Shown: positions 1 through 7,360, numbered from the stretch's first letter. The stretch: 9,981 nt of DNA from Burkholderiaceae bacterium (GCA_947461805.1 CANHMJ010000046.1:1-9981); one strand, 5' to 3'. The notes: a model not told the origin generated them from the letters alone. Numbers and translations are program-made.

Positions 1-977
1 ATACCAACGCAGGGATCATGCCGCCCTTTGGTTTGCACCGTCATCGGCTTGCCATCCAAGTCAATCGATTCTTTCGGGCTCATGATGCTAGAGGTTGGCT
101 TGATCGCAATCGCAACGCGCAAGTCTTGGCCAGTACTAATGCCACCCAATGTGCCGCCCGAGTGATTGCTCGCAAAACCGTCCGGATGCAACTCATCGCC
201 ATGCTCACTGCCGCGCTGCGATACCGCCGCAAAGCCAGCGCCAATCTCAACGCCCTTCACTGCATTGATACCCATCATGGCATGGGCAATATCGGCATCG
301 AGCTTGTCAAATAAAGGCTCGCCCAGGCCCATGGGCACGTGCGTTGCGCGCACTTCAATCTTGGCGCCACAGGAATCACCTGCCTTGCGAAGGCTATCCA
401 TATAGTCTTCGAGCTGGCTCAACATTGAATTGTTGGCCACAAAGAAAGGGTTGTGCTCGATGTGCTCCACATCCTCAAAGGGCACAGCAAGCTCACCCAA
501 TTGGCTCATGTAACCGTAAATGCGAGTGCCATACTGTTCATGCAGCCATTTTTTGGCAATCGCTGCAGCTGCTACTACCGGCGCCGTTAAACGGGCAGAA
601 GAGCGGCCGCCCCCGCGAGGATCTCGCAAACCATATTTGTGGTGATAGGCATAGTCGGCATGACCAGGTCGGAAGGTTTGCAAAATACTGCCGTAATCCT
701 GGCTGCGCTGATCCGTATTGCGAATCAACAGTGCGATCGGTGTTCCGGTTGTTTTGCCCTCGAATACGCCCGATAAAATTTCGACTCGGTCCTCTTCTTT
801 GCGCTGGGTTACGTGGCGCGATGTACCCGGCTTGCGCCTGTCCAAGTCGTGCTGTAAATCGGCTTCACAAAGCGGCATTCCCGGTGGGCAGCCGTCAACC
901 ACTGCACCAATAGCTGGGCCGTGGGACTCCCCGAAGGTAGTCACGCTAAACAGGAGGCCTAAGGTGTTTCCAGACAT
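1..977 (-). CDS. aroC: Chorismate synthase, 3' end cut off by window edge
   Basis: Chorismate synthase removes phosphate from 5-enolpyruvylshikimate-3-phosphate to give chorismate, the last common step of aromatic amino acid synthesis; the enzyme is cytosolic and needs reduced FMN. Reading the minus strand from the ATG at 977 gives 325 uninterrupted residues with no stop before the edge. The N-terminus reads MSGNTLGLLFSVTTFGESHG, the family opening with the conserved TTFGESHG. FRPGHADY lies in the first half, then GGGRSSAR (the family signature) around residue 130, and RHDPCVG at the very end of the visible part. Full-length proteins are about 360 residues, so roughly 40 C-terminal residues lie outside the window. 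The start lies 32 bases after the CBS gene stop on the same strand, which suggests co-transcription. The ribosome site before this ATG is weak. Identification is firm. Confidence 0.97.
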   Translation of the reverse strand, partial: MSGNTLGLLFSVTTFGESHGPAIGAVVDGCPPGMPLCEADLQHDLDRRKPGTSRHVTQRKEEDRVEILSGVFEGKTTGTPIALLIRNTDQRSQDYGSILQTFRPGHADYAYHHKYGLRDPRGGGRSSARLTAPVVAAAAIAKKWLHEQYGTRIYGYMSQLGELAVPFEDVEHIEHNPFFVANNSMLSQLEDYMDSLRKAGDSCGAKIEVRATHVPMGLGEPLFDKLDADIAHAMMGINAVKGVEIGAGFAAVSQRGSEHGDELHPDGFASNHSGGTLGGISTGQDLRVAIAIKPTSSIMSPKESIDLDGKPMTVQTKGRHDPCVG

Positions 978-1009
978 ACCATCATTATGGCATTGCTGGC
1001 ATTGGGGCC

Positions 1010-1468
1010 TTAGTTTGCGGTTTTTTCCGTTTCATCGCTCGGCCAATCCCGAATGTAGGCCTTAAGCATGGTGTTTTCAAAGTCTTGGGCCTCGACCACC
1101 GCCTTCGCCACGTCGTAAAAGGAAATTACCCCCATTAAGACCTGCTGATCGACTACCGGCAAATAGCGTGCATGCTGGGTGAGCATAATGCGGCGGACCT
1201 CATCGAGCTCGGTATCCATCGAGCAGGTTAAGGGATTCGCGCTCATTACTGAACGGACGGCAAGCCCATCGACGGTGCCGCGATGCAAGGCCAAAGTCTT
1301 AATCACCTCACGGAAAGTCAGCATCCCAATGAGCTTCTCATGGTCCATGACCACCAAGGAGCCAATGTCATGCTCGCTCATCACCAAGATGGCGGTTTGC
1401 AAAGGAGTATCCGGTGCTACGGTGTACAGCACGCTGCCCTTTGACTGCAAAATATCACTGACTTTCAT
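1010..1468 (-). CDS. Tandem CBS-domain protein
   Basis: This 152-residue protein consists almost entirely of two CBS domains, at about residues 10-63 and 72-126. The visible hallmarks are the opening MKVSDIL, IGSLVVMD and LIGMLTFREV in the first domain, and the second-domain motifs SVMSANPLTC, ARYLPVVD and LMGVISFYDV. CBS pairs (Bateman modules) usually bind adenosine nucleotides and act as energy-state sensors, but a stand-alone pair gives no specific target. The tail contains ENTMLKAYIRDWP, a common ending of such proteins. No signal peptide or membrane segment is seen, so it is presumably cytosolic. The start is well supported by AAGGAG five bases before the ATG. It precedes aroC on the same strand with a 32-base gap, but nothing in the sequence shows a functional link to chorismate synthesis. 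Confidence 0.93.
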   Translation of the reverse strand: MKVSDILQSKGSVLYTVAPDTPLQTAILVMSEHDIGSLVVMDHEKLIGMLTFREVIKTLALHRGTVDGLAVRSVMSANPLTCSMDTELDEVRRIMLTQHARYLPVVDQQVLMGVISFYDVAKAVVEAQDFENTMLKAYIRDWPSDETEKTAN

Positions 1469-1564
1469 GATTGCTCCTTAATCGATGCGGCCAAATAAAG
1501 CCACCAAACTGATTCCAATATAGCCCTAAGCCCCAGCGCTTGCAAGCCGAAATCACCCTTACTT

Positions 1565-2410
1565 CTAGCGCTGAATCTGCAACAAGCCAGAACGAATCAG
1601 AGGCATGTTGGCTACGAGCAATGCGCCAGCCAAGGTCACCCACCAAGTCACGTAAATCCAAATGAGCGCCAAGGGTACGATAGCAAAGGTGCCATAGACG
1701 GTTTTATAAAATGGCACCGTCGTCACAAAAAAGCCGAAACCGTATTTCATTAGTTCAAAGACGATCGCAGCCAACAAGGCACCTAAGACGGCATCACGCC
1801 AGGCAACGAAGGTAAATGGCAACACTTTGTAGACCAAAGTAAACAAACTGATGGTGAGTAAGAGCGGAATAAGTAAAGCAAACACCTCAAAGCCCATCGA
1901 GACTGCTTCGGTTAAGCCTTGGGTTTCGCTTAATAACCACCCACTAAGGTAGATCCCAATACCCAATACCAAGGGGCCCAGAACTGTTGCTGAAAAATAG
2001 ATGGCCGACCGCTTAAAAAATGGCCTCGTCGCTTTAATCTGCCAGATTTGATTAAAAGCCTTCTCAATCACCGCCATCGTGAGCACAGTTGTCAGAAATA
2101 AGCCCGCCAAACCAAATAAAGTTAAGCCCTTGGCTTTTTCAGAAAACTGGTCGATGTACCGCAAAATGGGCTGGTTTATGCCACCAGGCAAATAGGTATT
2201 TAATATCCATTCTTGCAGGGCGTATTTCATCTCAATCACCTGCGGCACATAGCCAATCAGGATCGATCCAACCGTAAACATCGGCACCAAGGCCAAGGTC
2301 GTCGTAAAAGCCAGGCTGCCCGCCACTTGATTTAGCAGCAGATGGCGATTGCGCTGACCTAACTCGCGGGCCAAAGCAAGCCATAATTGGGGATTACGAA
2401 TGAGCTGCAT
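1565..2410 (-). CDS. YihY/BrkB-family inner membrane protein
   Basis: A 281-residue polytopic membrane protein of the YihY/UPF0761 (BrkB) family. Older annotations call this family 'ribonuclease BN', but that name belongs to another protein, and the function of YihY proteins is not settled. About six hydrophobic segments are visible, near residues 30-54, 97-120, 139-160, 173-196, 205-229 and 239-268. Family-like motifs include LAFTTTLALVPM in the first segment and VYGTFAIVPLALIWIYVTWW in the last. The reading frame extends upstream to an ATG at 2503, but that would overlap the divergent wrbA-like gene by 17 bases and add 31 residues outside the membrane core. The ATG at 2410 fits the usual family length (E. 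coli YihY is about 290 residues) and leaves a 76-base divergent control region. Neither start has a clear ribosome site, so the start is moderately sure. Confidence 0.88.
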   Translation of the reverse strand: MQLIRNPQLWLALARELGQRNRHLLLNQVAGSLAFTTTLALVPMFTVGSILIGYVPQVIEMKYALQEWILNTYLPGGINQPILRYIDQFSEKAKGLTLFGLAGLFLTTVLTMAVIEKAFNQIWQIKATRPFFKRSAIYFSATVLGPLVLGIGIYLSGWLLSETQGLTEAVSMGFEVFALLIPLLLTISLFTLVYKVLPFTFVAWRDAVLGALLAAIVFELMKYGFGFFVTTVPFYKTVYGTFAIVPLALIWIYVTWWVTLAGALLVANMPLIRSGLLQIQR

Positions 2411-2486
2411 CGCCGTATCATAAGAGATTACAAAGGCATGCGGCCAGGATTGAACGAAATTTGAGAAGAAGAATGGGCTTTGGTTT
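2411..2486. promoter_or_regulatory. Divergent intergenic region between yihY-like and wrbA-like genes
   Basis: These 76 bases separate two divergently read genes, so promoters for both should lie here if the yihY-like start is at 2410. The purine-rich run GAGAAGAAGAATGG at 2463-2476 could serve as ribosome site for the plus-strand gene, although it ends about ten bases before its ATG. I could not pick convincing -35/-10 boxes for either direction. Confidence 0.35.
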
Positions 2487-3092
2487 ATGAATACCGCTGA
2501 CATATTGGTGCTGTTTTACTCCCGCTACGGCGCCACCCGAGATTTAGCTAGGCTGATTGCCGAGGGCATTGAATCCATCCCAGGCGCAAGTGCTCGGCTG
2601 CGCTGCGTTCCCGCTGTCTCGAGCGTCTGCGAAGCAACCGAACCCCCAGTACCCGAAGATGGAGCGCCCTACGCTGAATATAGCGACTTAGAAGAATGCA
2701 TTGGTTTGGCGCTAGGCTCTCCCACCCGCTTTGGCAATATGGCCGCTCCCATGAAATACTTTTGGGATGGCAGTAGCGCACAGTGGCTCAGCGGCGCACT
2801 GATTGGCAAACCCGCCTGTGTTTTTACCAGCACCGGCAGCGTGCATGGCGGTCAAGAAACGACTTTACTGAGCATGATGATTCCACTTCTCCACCACGGC
2901 ATGTTACTCGTCGGCTTACCGTACAGCGAACCCGATCTGATGACCACGTCGACTGGTGGCAGCCCTTATGGTGTAACGCACTTAGCCCATGCCGATGGCC
3001 GCGCACCCATTAGCCCAGAAGAAAAGCGCTTAGCGATTGCGCAAGGTAAACGCTTAGCGCAGATTGCCTTGCAACTCAAGTCAGCGCACTAA
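2487..3092 (+). CDS. wrbA: WrbA-type NAD(P)H:quinone oxidoreductase (flavodoxin-like)
   Basis: A 201-residue flavodoxin-fold protein matching WrbA along its length (E. coli WrbA is 198 residues). WrbA proteins bind FMN and carry out two-electron reduction of quinones with NAD(P)H, limiting redox cycling; they are soluble and tetrameric. The strand-loop ILVLFYSRYGATRDLA at residues 6-21 is the FMN phosphate loop. GSPTRFGNMAAPMKYFWD, VFTSTGSVHGGQE and the STGGSPYG segment are the other diagnostic WrbA motifs. The protein is the first gene of a plus-strand run with the DUF2069 and FAD-oxidase genes. Its stop codon directly abuts the next ATG, which implies co-transcription. The start at 2487 fits the family N-terminus. 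The family is sure; the gene name is by similarity to WrbA rather than by proven orthology. Confidence 0.94.
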   Translation: MNTADILVLFYSRYGATRDLARLIAEGIESIPGASARLRCVPAVSSVCEATEPPVPEDGAPYAEYSDLEECIGLALGSPTRFGNMAAPMKYFWDGSSAQWLSGALIGKPACVFTSTGSVHGGQETTLLSMMIPLLHHGMLLVGLPYSEPDLMTTSTGGSPYGVTHLAHADGRAPISPEEKRLAIAQGKRLAQIALQLKSAH

Positions 3093-3533
3093 ATGAAAAA
3101 CAACGCCCCTTCCTTGCTGCAGTCAATTGAGGCGAAAGATAAATACGTCTTAATCGCAACAGCTGCGTTCGCCGGGCTATTTCTTCTTTGCATGGCATGG
3201 GAATGGTTTATTGCCCCGCTGAGACCAGGCGGCTCGTGGATGGCACTCAAGGGCCTGCCTTTGCTATTTGCCATACCGGGCATCTGGAAAGCTAAGAACT
3301 ACACCATGCAATGGGCCTCGATGCTGATCTTAATCTACATGACCGAAGGCTTAGTGCGCTTATTTGAAACCGGCGCCAATTTTTGGATGGCCGTGTTAGA
3401 AACGCTCCTCAGTCTGATTGGTTTTATTGCCATACTGATGTATTTGAAGCCACTCAAACAAGAATACAAACGGCAGAAAAAAGAAAGGGAATTGCAATCC
3501 GAGCAGCAGCCCGATCAGCAACCTAAACCGTAA
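3093..3533 (+). CDS. DUF2069 small membrane protein
   Basis: A 146-residue membrane protein that I recognise as DUF2069, a family without known function that often follows wrbA in beta- and gammaproteobacteria. Hydrophobic segments lie at about residues 18-40, 53-65, 72-90 and 97-118. The family-like core is the LKGLPLLFAIPGI stretch followed by YTMQWASMLILIYMTEGLVR. The C-terminal 25 residues are hydrophilic, rich in Lys, Glu and Gln, and likely cytosolic. The ATG begins on the base after the wrbA-like stop codon (TAA then ATG), so translation is probably coupled to that gene. No substrate or partner can be read from the sequence; a link to quinone or redox work rests on the neighbourhood alone. 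Confidence 0.9.
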   Translation: MKNNAPSLLQSIEAKDKYVLIATAAFAGLFLLCMAWEWFIAPLRPGGSWMALKGLPLLFAIPGIWKAKNYTMQWASMLILIYMTEGLVRLFETGANFWMAVLETLLSLIGFIAILMYLKPLKQEYKRQKKERELQSEQQPDQQPKP

Positions 3534-3544
3534 TAAATTAAGCC

Positions 3545-4966
3545 ATGCGCACCGAATCCTTTGTCGCTGAATTGCAATCGATTGTGGGGCCCAACTACGT
3601 CCTGGTCAGCACAAACGACAAGGCGCCTTTTTTAATGGATTGGCGTAAGCGTTTTACTGGCAATGCAATTGCCGTAGTGATGCCATCCTGCACTGAAGAA
3701 GTCGCTGCCATTGTCAAATGCTGCATTGCTGCCAAGGTGCCGATCGTGACGCAAGGGGGTAATACTGGCTTTTGTGGTGGCGCCACTCCCTTGCCAAGGG
3801 GTCATGAAATTGTTCTGAGCTTGAAACGCATGAACCGCATTCGCAGCACCGACCTTGCCAATCAAACCATGACAGTTGAAGCCGGCTGCATTTTGCAATC
3901 GATTCAAGAAGTAGCTGCTGAGGCAGGTCAGCTCTTTCCATTAAGTTTAGGGGCAGAAGGCAGCTGCATGATTGGTGGCAATTTGGCAACCAATGCCGGC
4001 GGCACCAACGTCTTGCGTTATGGCAATGCCCGGGACCTGTGCTTGGGCTTGGAAGTCGTCACTGCGCAAGGAGAAATCTGGCACGGCCTCAAAGGACTGC
4101 GCAAGGACAATACTGGTTATGACTTGCGCGATCTCTTCATTGGCTCAGAAGGAACGCTCGGTATTATTACCGCAGCCGTTTTAAAGCTATACCCCCTTCC
4201 CCTATCGCAGTGGACCACCCTGGTTGCCACCAGCGACATTCCATCAGCAATTACCCTCTTGGGATTATTTCAACAGCGAGCGGCGTCGCTGCTCACCGGA
4301 TTTGAGATGATGACGCAGGAGTCTTTGGATTTATGCGCCAGCCATTTTCCGCAGATGGCCAATCCACTGAGCAATAACCCTCCTTACACCATCCTGATTG
4401 AGTTATCCGACCATGAGAGCGAGGAGCATGTCCGGCTCTTGCTGGAGCAAATACTAGAGACAGCGCTAGAAGAAGGCTTAGTATCCGATGCCATCATTGC
4501 TAGTAATCTAGCGCAAGCGCAGGCCTTTTGGCAGATGCGGGAACACATCACCCTCGCGCAGGCCCAAGAAGGAGCGAACTTAAAGCACGACATCACCCTG
4601 CCCTTATCGAGCTTAGATCAATTCATGCAAAGTACCGATGCTTTAATGCGCACTGCGTATCCCGGCATTCGCATTATTAACTTCGGTCATCTCGGGGATG
4701 GTAATTTGCATTACAACATTGCTCCGCCAAAGGGCATCGATCCGCACGCGTTTAATCATGCCGAAGAAACCGCCATTCATGAACTGGTCTATGCGCAGGT
4801 TGAACGGTGCGGTGGCTCGATCTCCGCTGAGCACGGAGTCGGTCAACTTAAGCTGGATGGTTTGCGCGCGCACCGCGGCGCCGTAGCACATGACATGATG
4901 AAAGCCATCAAGCGCGCGCTTGACCCAGACAACATCCTCAACCCCAATAAAGTGGTCTCGATTTAA
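3545..4966 (+). CDS. FAD-linked oxidase, D-2-hydroxyacid/D-2-hydroxyglutarate dehydrogenase type (GlcD-like)
   Basis: A 473-residue flavoprotein of the FAD-binding type 4 / GlcD family. The FAD-binding (PCMH-like) domain covers about residues 40-218, with VTQGGNTGFCGGATPL at 68-83, GGNLATNAGGTNVLRYGN at 144-161 and IGSEGTLGIIT near 199-209. The C-terminal FAD-oxidase domain carries HLGDGNLHYN at 382-391 and SAEHGVG at 427-433. In D-2-hydroxyglutarate dehydrogenases the equivalents of H382, H389, N391, E429 and H430 bind zinc and substrate, so the active-site set looks intact. Such enzymes oxidise a D-2-hydroxyacid (hydroxyglutarate, lactate or glycolate) and pass electrons to an acceptor. The exact substrate cannot be told from sequence. 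There is no iron-sulfur domain and no GlcE/GlcF partner nearby. It lies 11 bases after the DUF2069 gene and ends 11 bases before the convergent Rap1a-like gene. No strong ribosome site precedes the ATG. Confidence 0.93.
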   Translation: MRTESFVAELQSIVGPNYVLVSTNDKAPFLMDWRKRFTGNAIAVVMPSCTEEVAAIVKCCIAAKVPIVTQGGNTGFCGGATPLPRGHEIVLSLKRMNRIRSTDLANQTMTVEAGCILQSIQEVAAEAGQLFPLSLGAEGSCMIGGNLATNAGGTNVLRYGNARDLCLGLEVVTAQGEIWHGLKGLRKDNTGYDLRDLFIGSEGTLGIITAAVLKLYPLPLSQWTTLVATSDIPSAITLLGLFQQRAASLLTGFEMMTQESLDLCASHFPQMANPLSNNPPYTILIELSDHESEEHVRLLLEQILETALEEGLVSDAIIASNLAQAQAFWQMREHITLAQAQEGANLKHDITLPLSSLDQFMQSTDALMRTAYPGIRIINFGHLGDGNLHYNIAPPKGIDPHAFNHAEETAIHELVYAQVERCGGSISAEHGVGQLKLDGLRAHRGAVAHDMMKAIKRALDPDNILNPNKVVSI

Positions 4967-4977
4967 GCAAGTCCGCT

Positions 4978-5370
4978 TTACTGCGTTTTAGCGCAGGGGT
5001 AGCGGCTACTTAAAAAGCGAATGATGGTTTTGGCAGCATATTCCGCGTTGTATTGTGGACGGGCTTGCGTCCACACTAAAAAGTCAGAGAGTACGGTATC
5101 CCGCGACATGCCCTTGGGTACGCAAATGGTTGGCTTGGCATTCGGGCTGCGTTGCATCACGAACGATTGGTAGACGCCCTCACCAAAACCAAAACAAAAA
5201 TTTTGTGCTTCGATATCGGCACGGTTTTGGCAGAGCGCTACAAATGCAGCCGTAGACGCATCACTATTCGGTAGAGGGGTTTGCGCTAATGCGCCGGTGG
5301 CAATTGCACTACTAGCCACAAAGAACAATGCGACGCGCCGCAGGTACTGAGAAAAATGGAGGGTATTCAT
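4978..5370 (-). CDS. Exported four-cysteine protein, Rap1a/Tai immunity-like
   Basis: A 130-residue protein with a clear signal peptide: basic residues R11-R12, a hydrophobic stretch at 13-24 and a likely cleavage after ALA at 27-29, so it should be periplasmic. The mature part has four cysteines (47, 59, 83, 126), presumably forming two disulfides. Motifs are FCFGFGEGV at 58-66, ICVPKGMS at 82-89, a DFLVW helix and a closing YPC. This pattern resembles the Rap1a/Tai domain, named for Serratia periplasmic immunity proteins against type VI secretion amidases. Many members occur without any effector, and none is visible here, so an immunity role is not shown. It lies 24 bases after the DUF3300 gene on the same strand and is probably co-transcribed with it. 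No clear ribosome site precedes its ATG, which also hints at coupling. Confidence 0.8.
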   Translation of the reverse strand: MNTLHFSQYLRRVALFFVASSAIATGALAQTPLPNSDASTAAFVALCQNRADIEAQNFCFGFGEGVYQSFVMQRSPNAKPTICVPKGMSRDTVLSDFLVWTQARPQYNAEYAAKTIIRFLSSRYPCAKTQ

Positions 5371-5394
5371 ATTGAGATGGTTTTTCTGTATGGG

Positions 5395-6561
5395 TTAGCG
5401 CCGAAAGCCGCCAAAGTGGCCGCCGCCAAAGCCGCCACGACCACCACCAAAGCCGCCACGATCACCGCCATAAGAACCGCGGTCACCGCCAAAGCGATCC
5501 TGATTGGCATCCGAGCGAGCCTGGCTACGCAGGGCGTTCTCTTGCAGGCTTTCTCGATCGACATTCGGGTTGGCTCTATCTTGCGCCGCATCGGCCCGTG
5601 CCGATTGATTTAACTGGCTTGCCTGCTGGCGCTCTTGGGCCGTAGCATTTTTCTGAAAGTCACTATTCGCACGTTGACCTAGCTGCCGTGCATCTTGCTT
5701 TTGCTGGGCTGTTGCATTGTTCTTCCAGTCATTGGCCAAGCGCTGTTGATTTTGAATGCTGCTCGGGCCAATAATGCCGCGGTTAGGCCGAATGGAATCA
5801 CTAGTGTTATTCACATTAATCGTGCCATTGCTCCAGCTGGGGGTCGACCAGAAATCAGCGCCGATCGCCATGCCCACACCAAAGGACATCATCCCCCAGG
5901 CAGGGTTATAAGCTGGGTATGGAGGGTAATCGGCATAAGGCCAAGGGCCATACACGTCATTGGGGTTATAGGCTGGAACATATACCACCTGAGTACTCGC
6001 CGGCAGGATCAAAATATTGGAATTGGGATCGTTGACTACCGTCATCTGCGCATTGGTTTTTAAAGTACCTGCTTGCTGAGCGCGTTTACGGAGAGCCTGT
6101 ACTGCTTTCATGGTATCGGCCGGCTGCAATTTATAGGCATTACCTAAATTTTGCGTCCACTCCAAATTGCTGCCCATCATATTAAAGGCCTGCGGAAAGG
6201 ATATGAGCGATTTCACGCTGTCGTTCCACGTTTGCGTCTTTAGTGCATTTTGCAAGGCAGTACCACTCAGGCTAGCATTGCTTCGCCTCCAGTTGTAGGC
6301 TTCCGCAATTTCCAGAGGATACGTGGAGCCCAGCAACATAAGAGACAAGAGGGAATCGGGATAGAGCGCAATCGATGAAACTAGCGATTGCAATTGCTGC
6401 TGTGAAAAGGCCGGAGACTGTGCTTGACTAGGGTCATACGCGCTTTGCATATACGACTGTCCTGCGTTAGGCATGGTGTTGTCATTCGATGCGCAGGCCA
6501 TCAAGAATGCCGAGGTACTCAGCGCAGTGGTGGCCAATACGGCCAATCGGGTAATTCGCAA
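5395..6561 (-). CDS. DUF3300 lipoprotein with repeats and Gly/Arg-rich tail
   Basis: A 388-residue envelope protein. Residues 1-22 form a signal peptide ending in a lipobox-like LMAC with C23, so it is probably a lipoprotein. Residues about 54-205 match DUF3300: SSIALYPDSLLSLMLL, STYPLEIAEAYNW, SLISFPQAFNMM, LEWTQNLGNAYKLQ and VVYVPAYNPNDVYG are its hallmarks. A Tyr/Pro-rich stretch follows at 203-220. A duplicated segment with NATAQ at 282-286 and 305-309 (23-residue period) comes next, rich in Gln, Ala and Asn. Residues 356-388 are repeated FGG/RGG units. The start codon is TTG at 6561; GGGG seven bases upstream and the correctly placed signal peptide support it, and no in-frame ATG before the lipobox fits better. 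DUF3300 function is unknown. The Rap1a-like gene follows 24 bases downstream. Confidence 0.88.
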   Translation of the reverse strand: MRITRLAVLATTALSTSAFLMACASNDNTMPNAGQSYMQSAYDPSQAQSPAFSQQQLQSLVSSIALYPDSLLSLMLLGSTYPLEIAEAYNWRRSNASLSGTALQNALKTQTWNDSVKSLISFPQAFNMMGSNLEWTQNLGNAYKLQPADTMKAVQALRKRAQQAGTLKTNAQMTVVNDPNSNILILPASTQVVYVPAYNPNDVYGPWPYADYPPYPAYNPAWGMMSFGVGMAIGADFWSTPSWSNGTINVNNTSDSIRPNRGIIGPSSIQNQQRLANDWKNNATAQQKQDARQLGQRANSDFQKNATAQERQQASQLNQSARADAAQDRANPNVDRESLQENALRSQARSDANQDRFGGDRGSYGGDRGGFGGGRGGFGGGHFGGFRR

Positions 6562-6605
6562 AATAAAACCCCTTTATTGCAAGTAGGATCTTATTTTGTC
6601 ATGAA

Positions 6606-6629
6606 TCTCAGAGATGACTCAAAGAGTCA
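6606..6629. repeat. Two adjacent short palindromes between arsH and the DUF3300 gene
   Basis: The 70-base gap between the arsH stop and the DUF3300 start holds TCTC-A-GAGA (6606-6614) directly followed by the perfect inverted repeat TGACTC-AAA-GAGTCA (6615-6629). On the minus strand the second overlaps a TTGACT that resembles a -35 box, so this may be part of the DUF3300 promoter or its operator. No run of T follows on the minus strand, so it does not look like an intrinsic terminator of the ars operon. The role is inferred only. Confidence 0.4.
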
Positions 6630-6631
6630 AT

Positions 6632-7360
6632 TTAGGGGCGCTGATTGACTCGCTGTATGAGGGCTTCGGCGGTTTCTTTACGCTCGCTATACCGATCTAC
6701 TAGGTAACTGCTATTCCCCCGGGTCAGCAGGGTAAATTTATACAACTCTTCGAGCACATCCACGACGCGATCGAAATAGGCTGAAGGCTTCATGCGATCG
6801 TTCTCATCAAACTCCAGAAACGCTTTGGCAACCGAAGACTGATTTGGAATCGTAATCATGCGCATCCAGCGGCCCAGCACGCGCATTTGATTAACCGCGT
6901 TAAAGGATTGGGAGCCGCCGCAAACTTGCATCAGGGCCAAGGTCTTACCTTGGGTTGGGCGAACGGCGCCAATGCTTAGCGGTATCCAATCAATTTGCGC
7001 TTTCAGAATGCCAGTCATCGCGCCATGGCGCTCTGGCGAACACCACACCATGCCTTCAGACCATTCGCAAAGATGTCGCAGTTCAGCTACCTTGGGGTGG
7101 GTTTCAGGGGCATCGTCCGGCAAAGGCAAGCCGCTTGGATTGAAGATCTTCACCTCGCCACCCATGAAGGTCAGAATGCGCGCTGCCTCTTCCGTTAGCA
7201 GCCGGCTAAAGGAGCGCGTACGCAAAGATCCGTAGAGCAATAAAAAGCGCGGCGCATGGCTAGGTTGGGCATGCTGCAATTGATCTGCACTAGGTATCGC
7301 AAAGCAGGCTGTATCTAGCTGCGGCAAATCAGCCGCTGCGATGGAATCAAATGGACTCAT
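6632..7360 (-). CDS. arsH: ArsH, NADPH-dependent FMN oxidoreductase of arsenic resistance
   Basis: A 242-residue flavodoxin-like protein, the usual ArsH size. ArsH enzymes bind FMN, use NADPH, oxidise trivalent organoarsenicals and can reduce quinones or oxygen. The FMN-binding loop GSLRTRSFSR is at about residues 44-53. WCSPERHGAMTG (106-117) with the following KAQIDWIPLS is diagnostic, as is QVCGGSQSFNAVNQMR around 146-160. It is the last gene of the arsR-arsC-acr3-arsH run. I chose the ATG at 7360 because it overlaps the acr3 stop as ATGA, the same junction style as arsR-arsC. A GTG at 7369 would add three residues and is possible, since AATAAGTGG sits just upstream of the ATG. Family assignment is sure; the exact start is less so. 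Confidence 0.95.
   Translation of the reverse strand: MSPFDSIAAADLPQLDTACFAIPSADQLQHAQPSHAPRFLLLYGSLRTRSFSRLLTEEAARILTFMGGEVKIFNPSGLPLPDDAPETHPKVAELRHLCEWSEGMVWCSPERHGAMTGILKAQIDWIPLSIGAVRPTQGKTLALMQVCGGSQSFNAVNQMRVLGRWMRMITIPNQSSVAKAFLEFDENDRMKPSAYFDRVVDVLEELYKFTLLTRGNSSYLVDRYSERKETAEALIQRVNQRP

Noticed and set aside
344..913. 189-codon plus-strand open frame
   Set aside because: It lies fully antisense to aroC, which has conserved motifs throughout; the protein is low in recognisable features.
1538..1547. Palindrome GCTTGCAAGC between the YihY-like and CBS genes
   Set aside because: It is short, has no T-run and no promoter-like boxes beside it; there is nothing to support a function.
1455..1661. 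68-codon minus-strand frame between the CBS and YihY-like genes
   Set aside because: It overlaps the end of the YihY-like gene and the start of the CBS gene, shows no family features and is best explained as a chance frame.
2411..2503. Longer N-terminus for the YihY-like protein (ATG at 2503)
   Set aside because: It would overlap the divergent wrbA-like start and add residues not expected in the family; no ribosome site supports it.
4967..4990. Possible terminator between the convergent FAD-oxidase and Rap1a-like genes
   Set aside because: Only a 4-bp stem (AAGC/GCTT) is present, with no useful T-run; too weak to call.
4978..5370. Type VI secretion effector-immunity pair
   Set aside because: The Rap1a-like protein has no adjacent amidase effector, VgrG, Hcp or PAAR gene in the window, so an immunity role is not supported.
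5356..5613. Plus-strand frame rich in Ala, Thr and Lys
   Set aside because: It is the antisense reading of the repetitive glycine-rich tail of the DUF3300 gene; repetition keeps several frames open.
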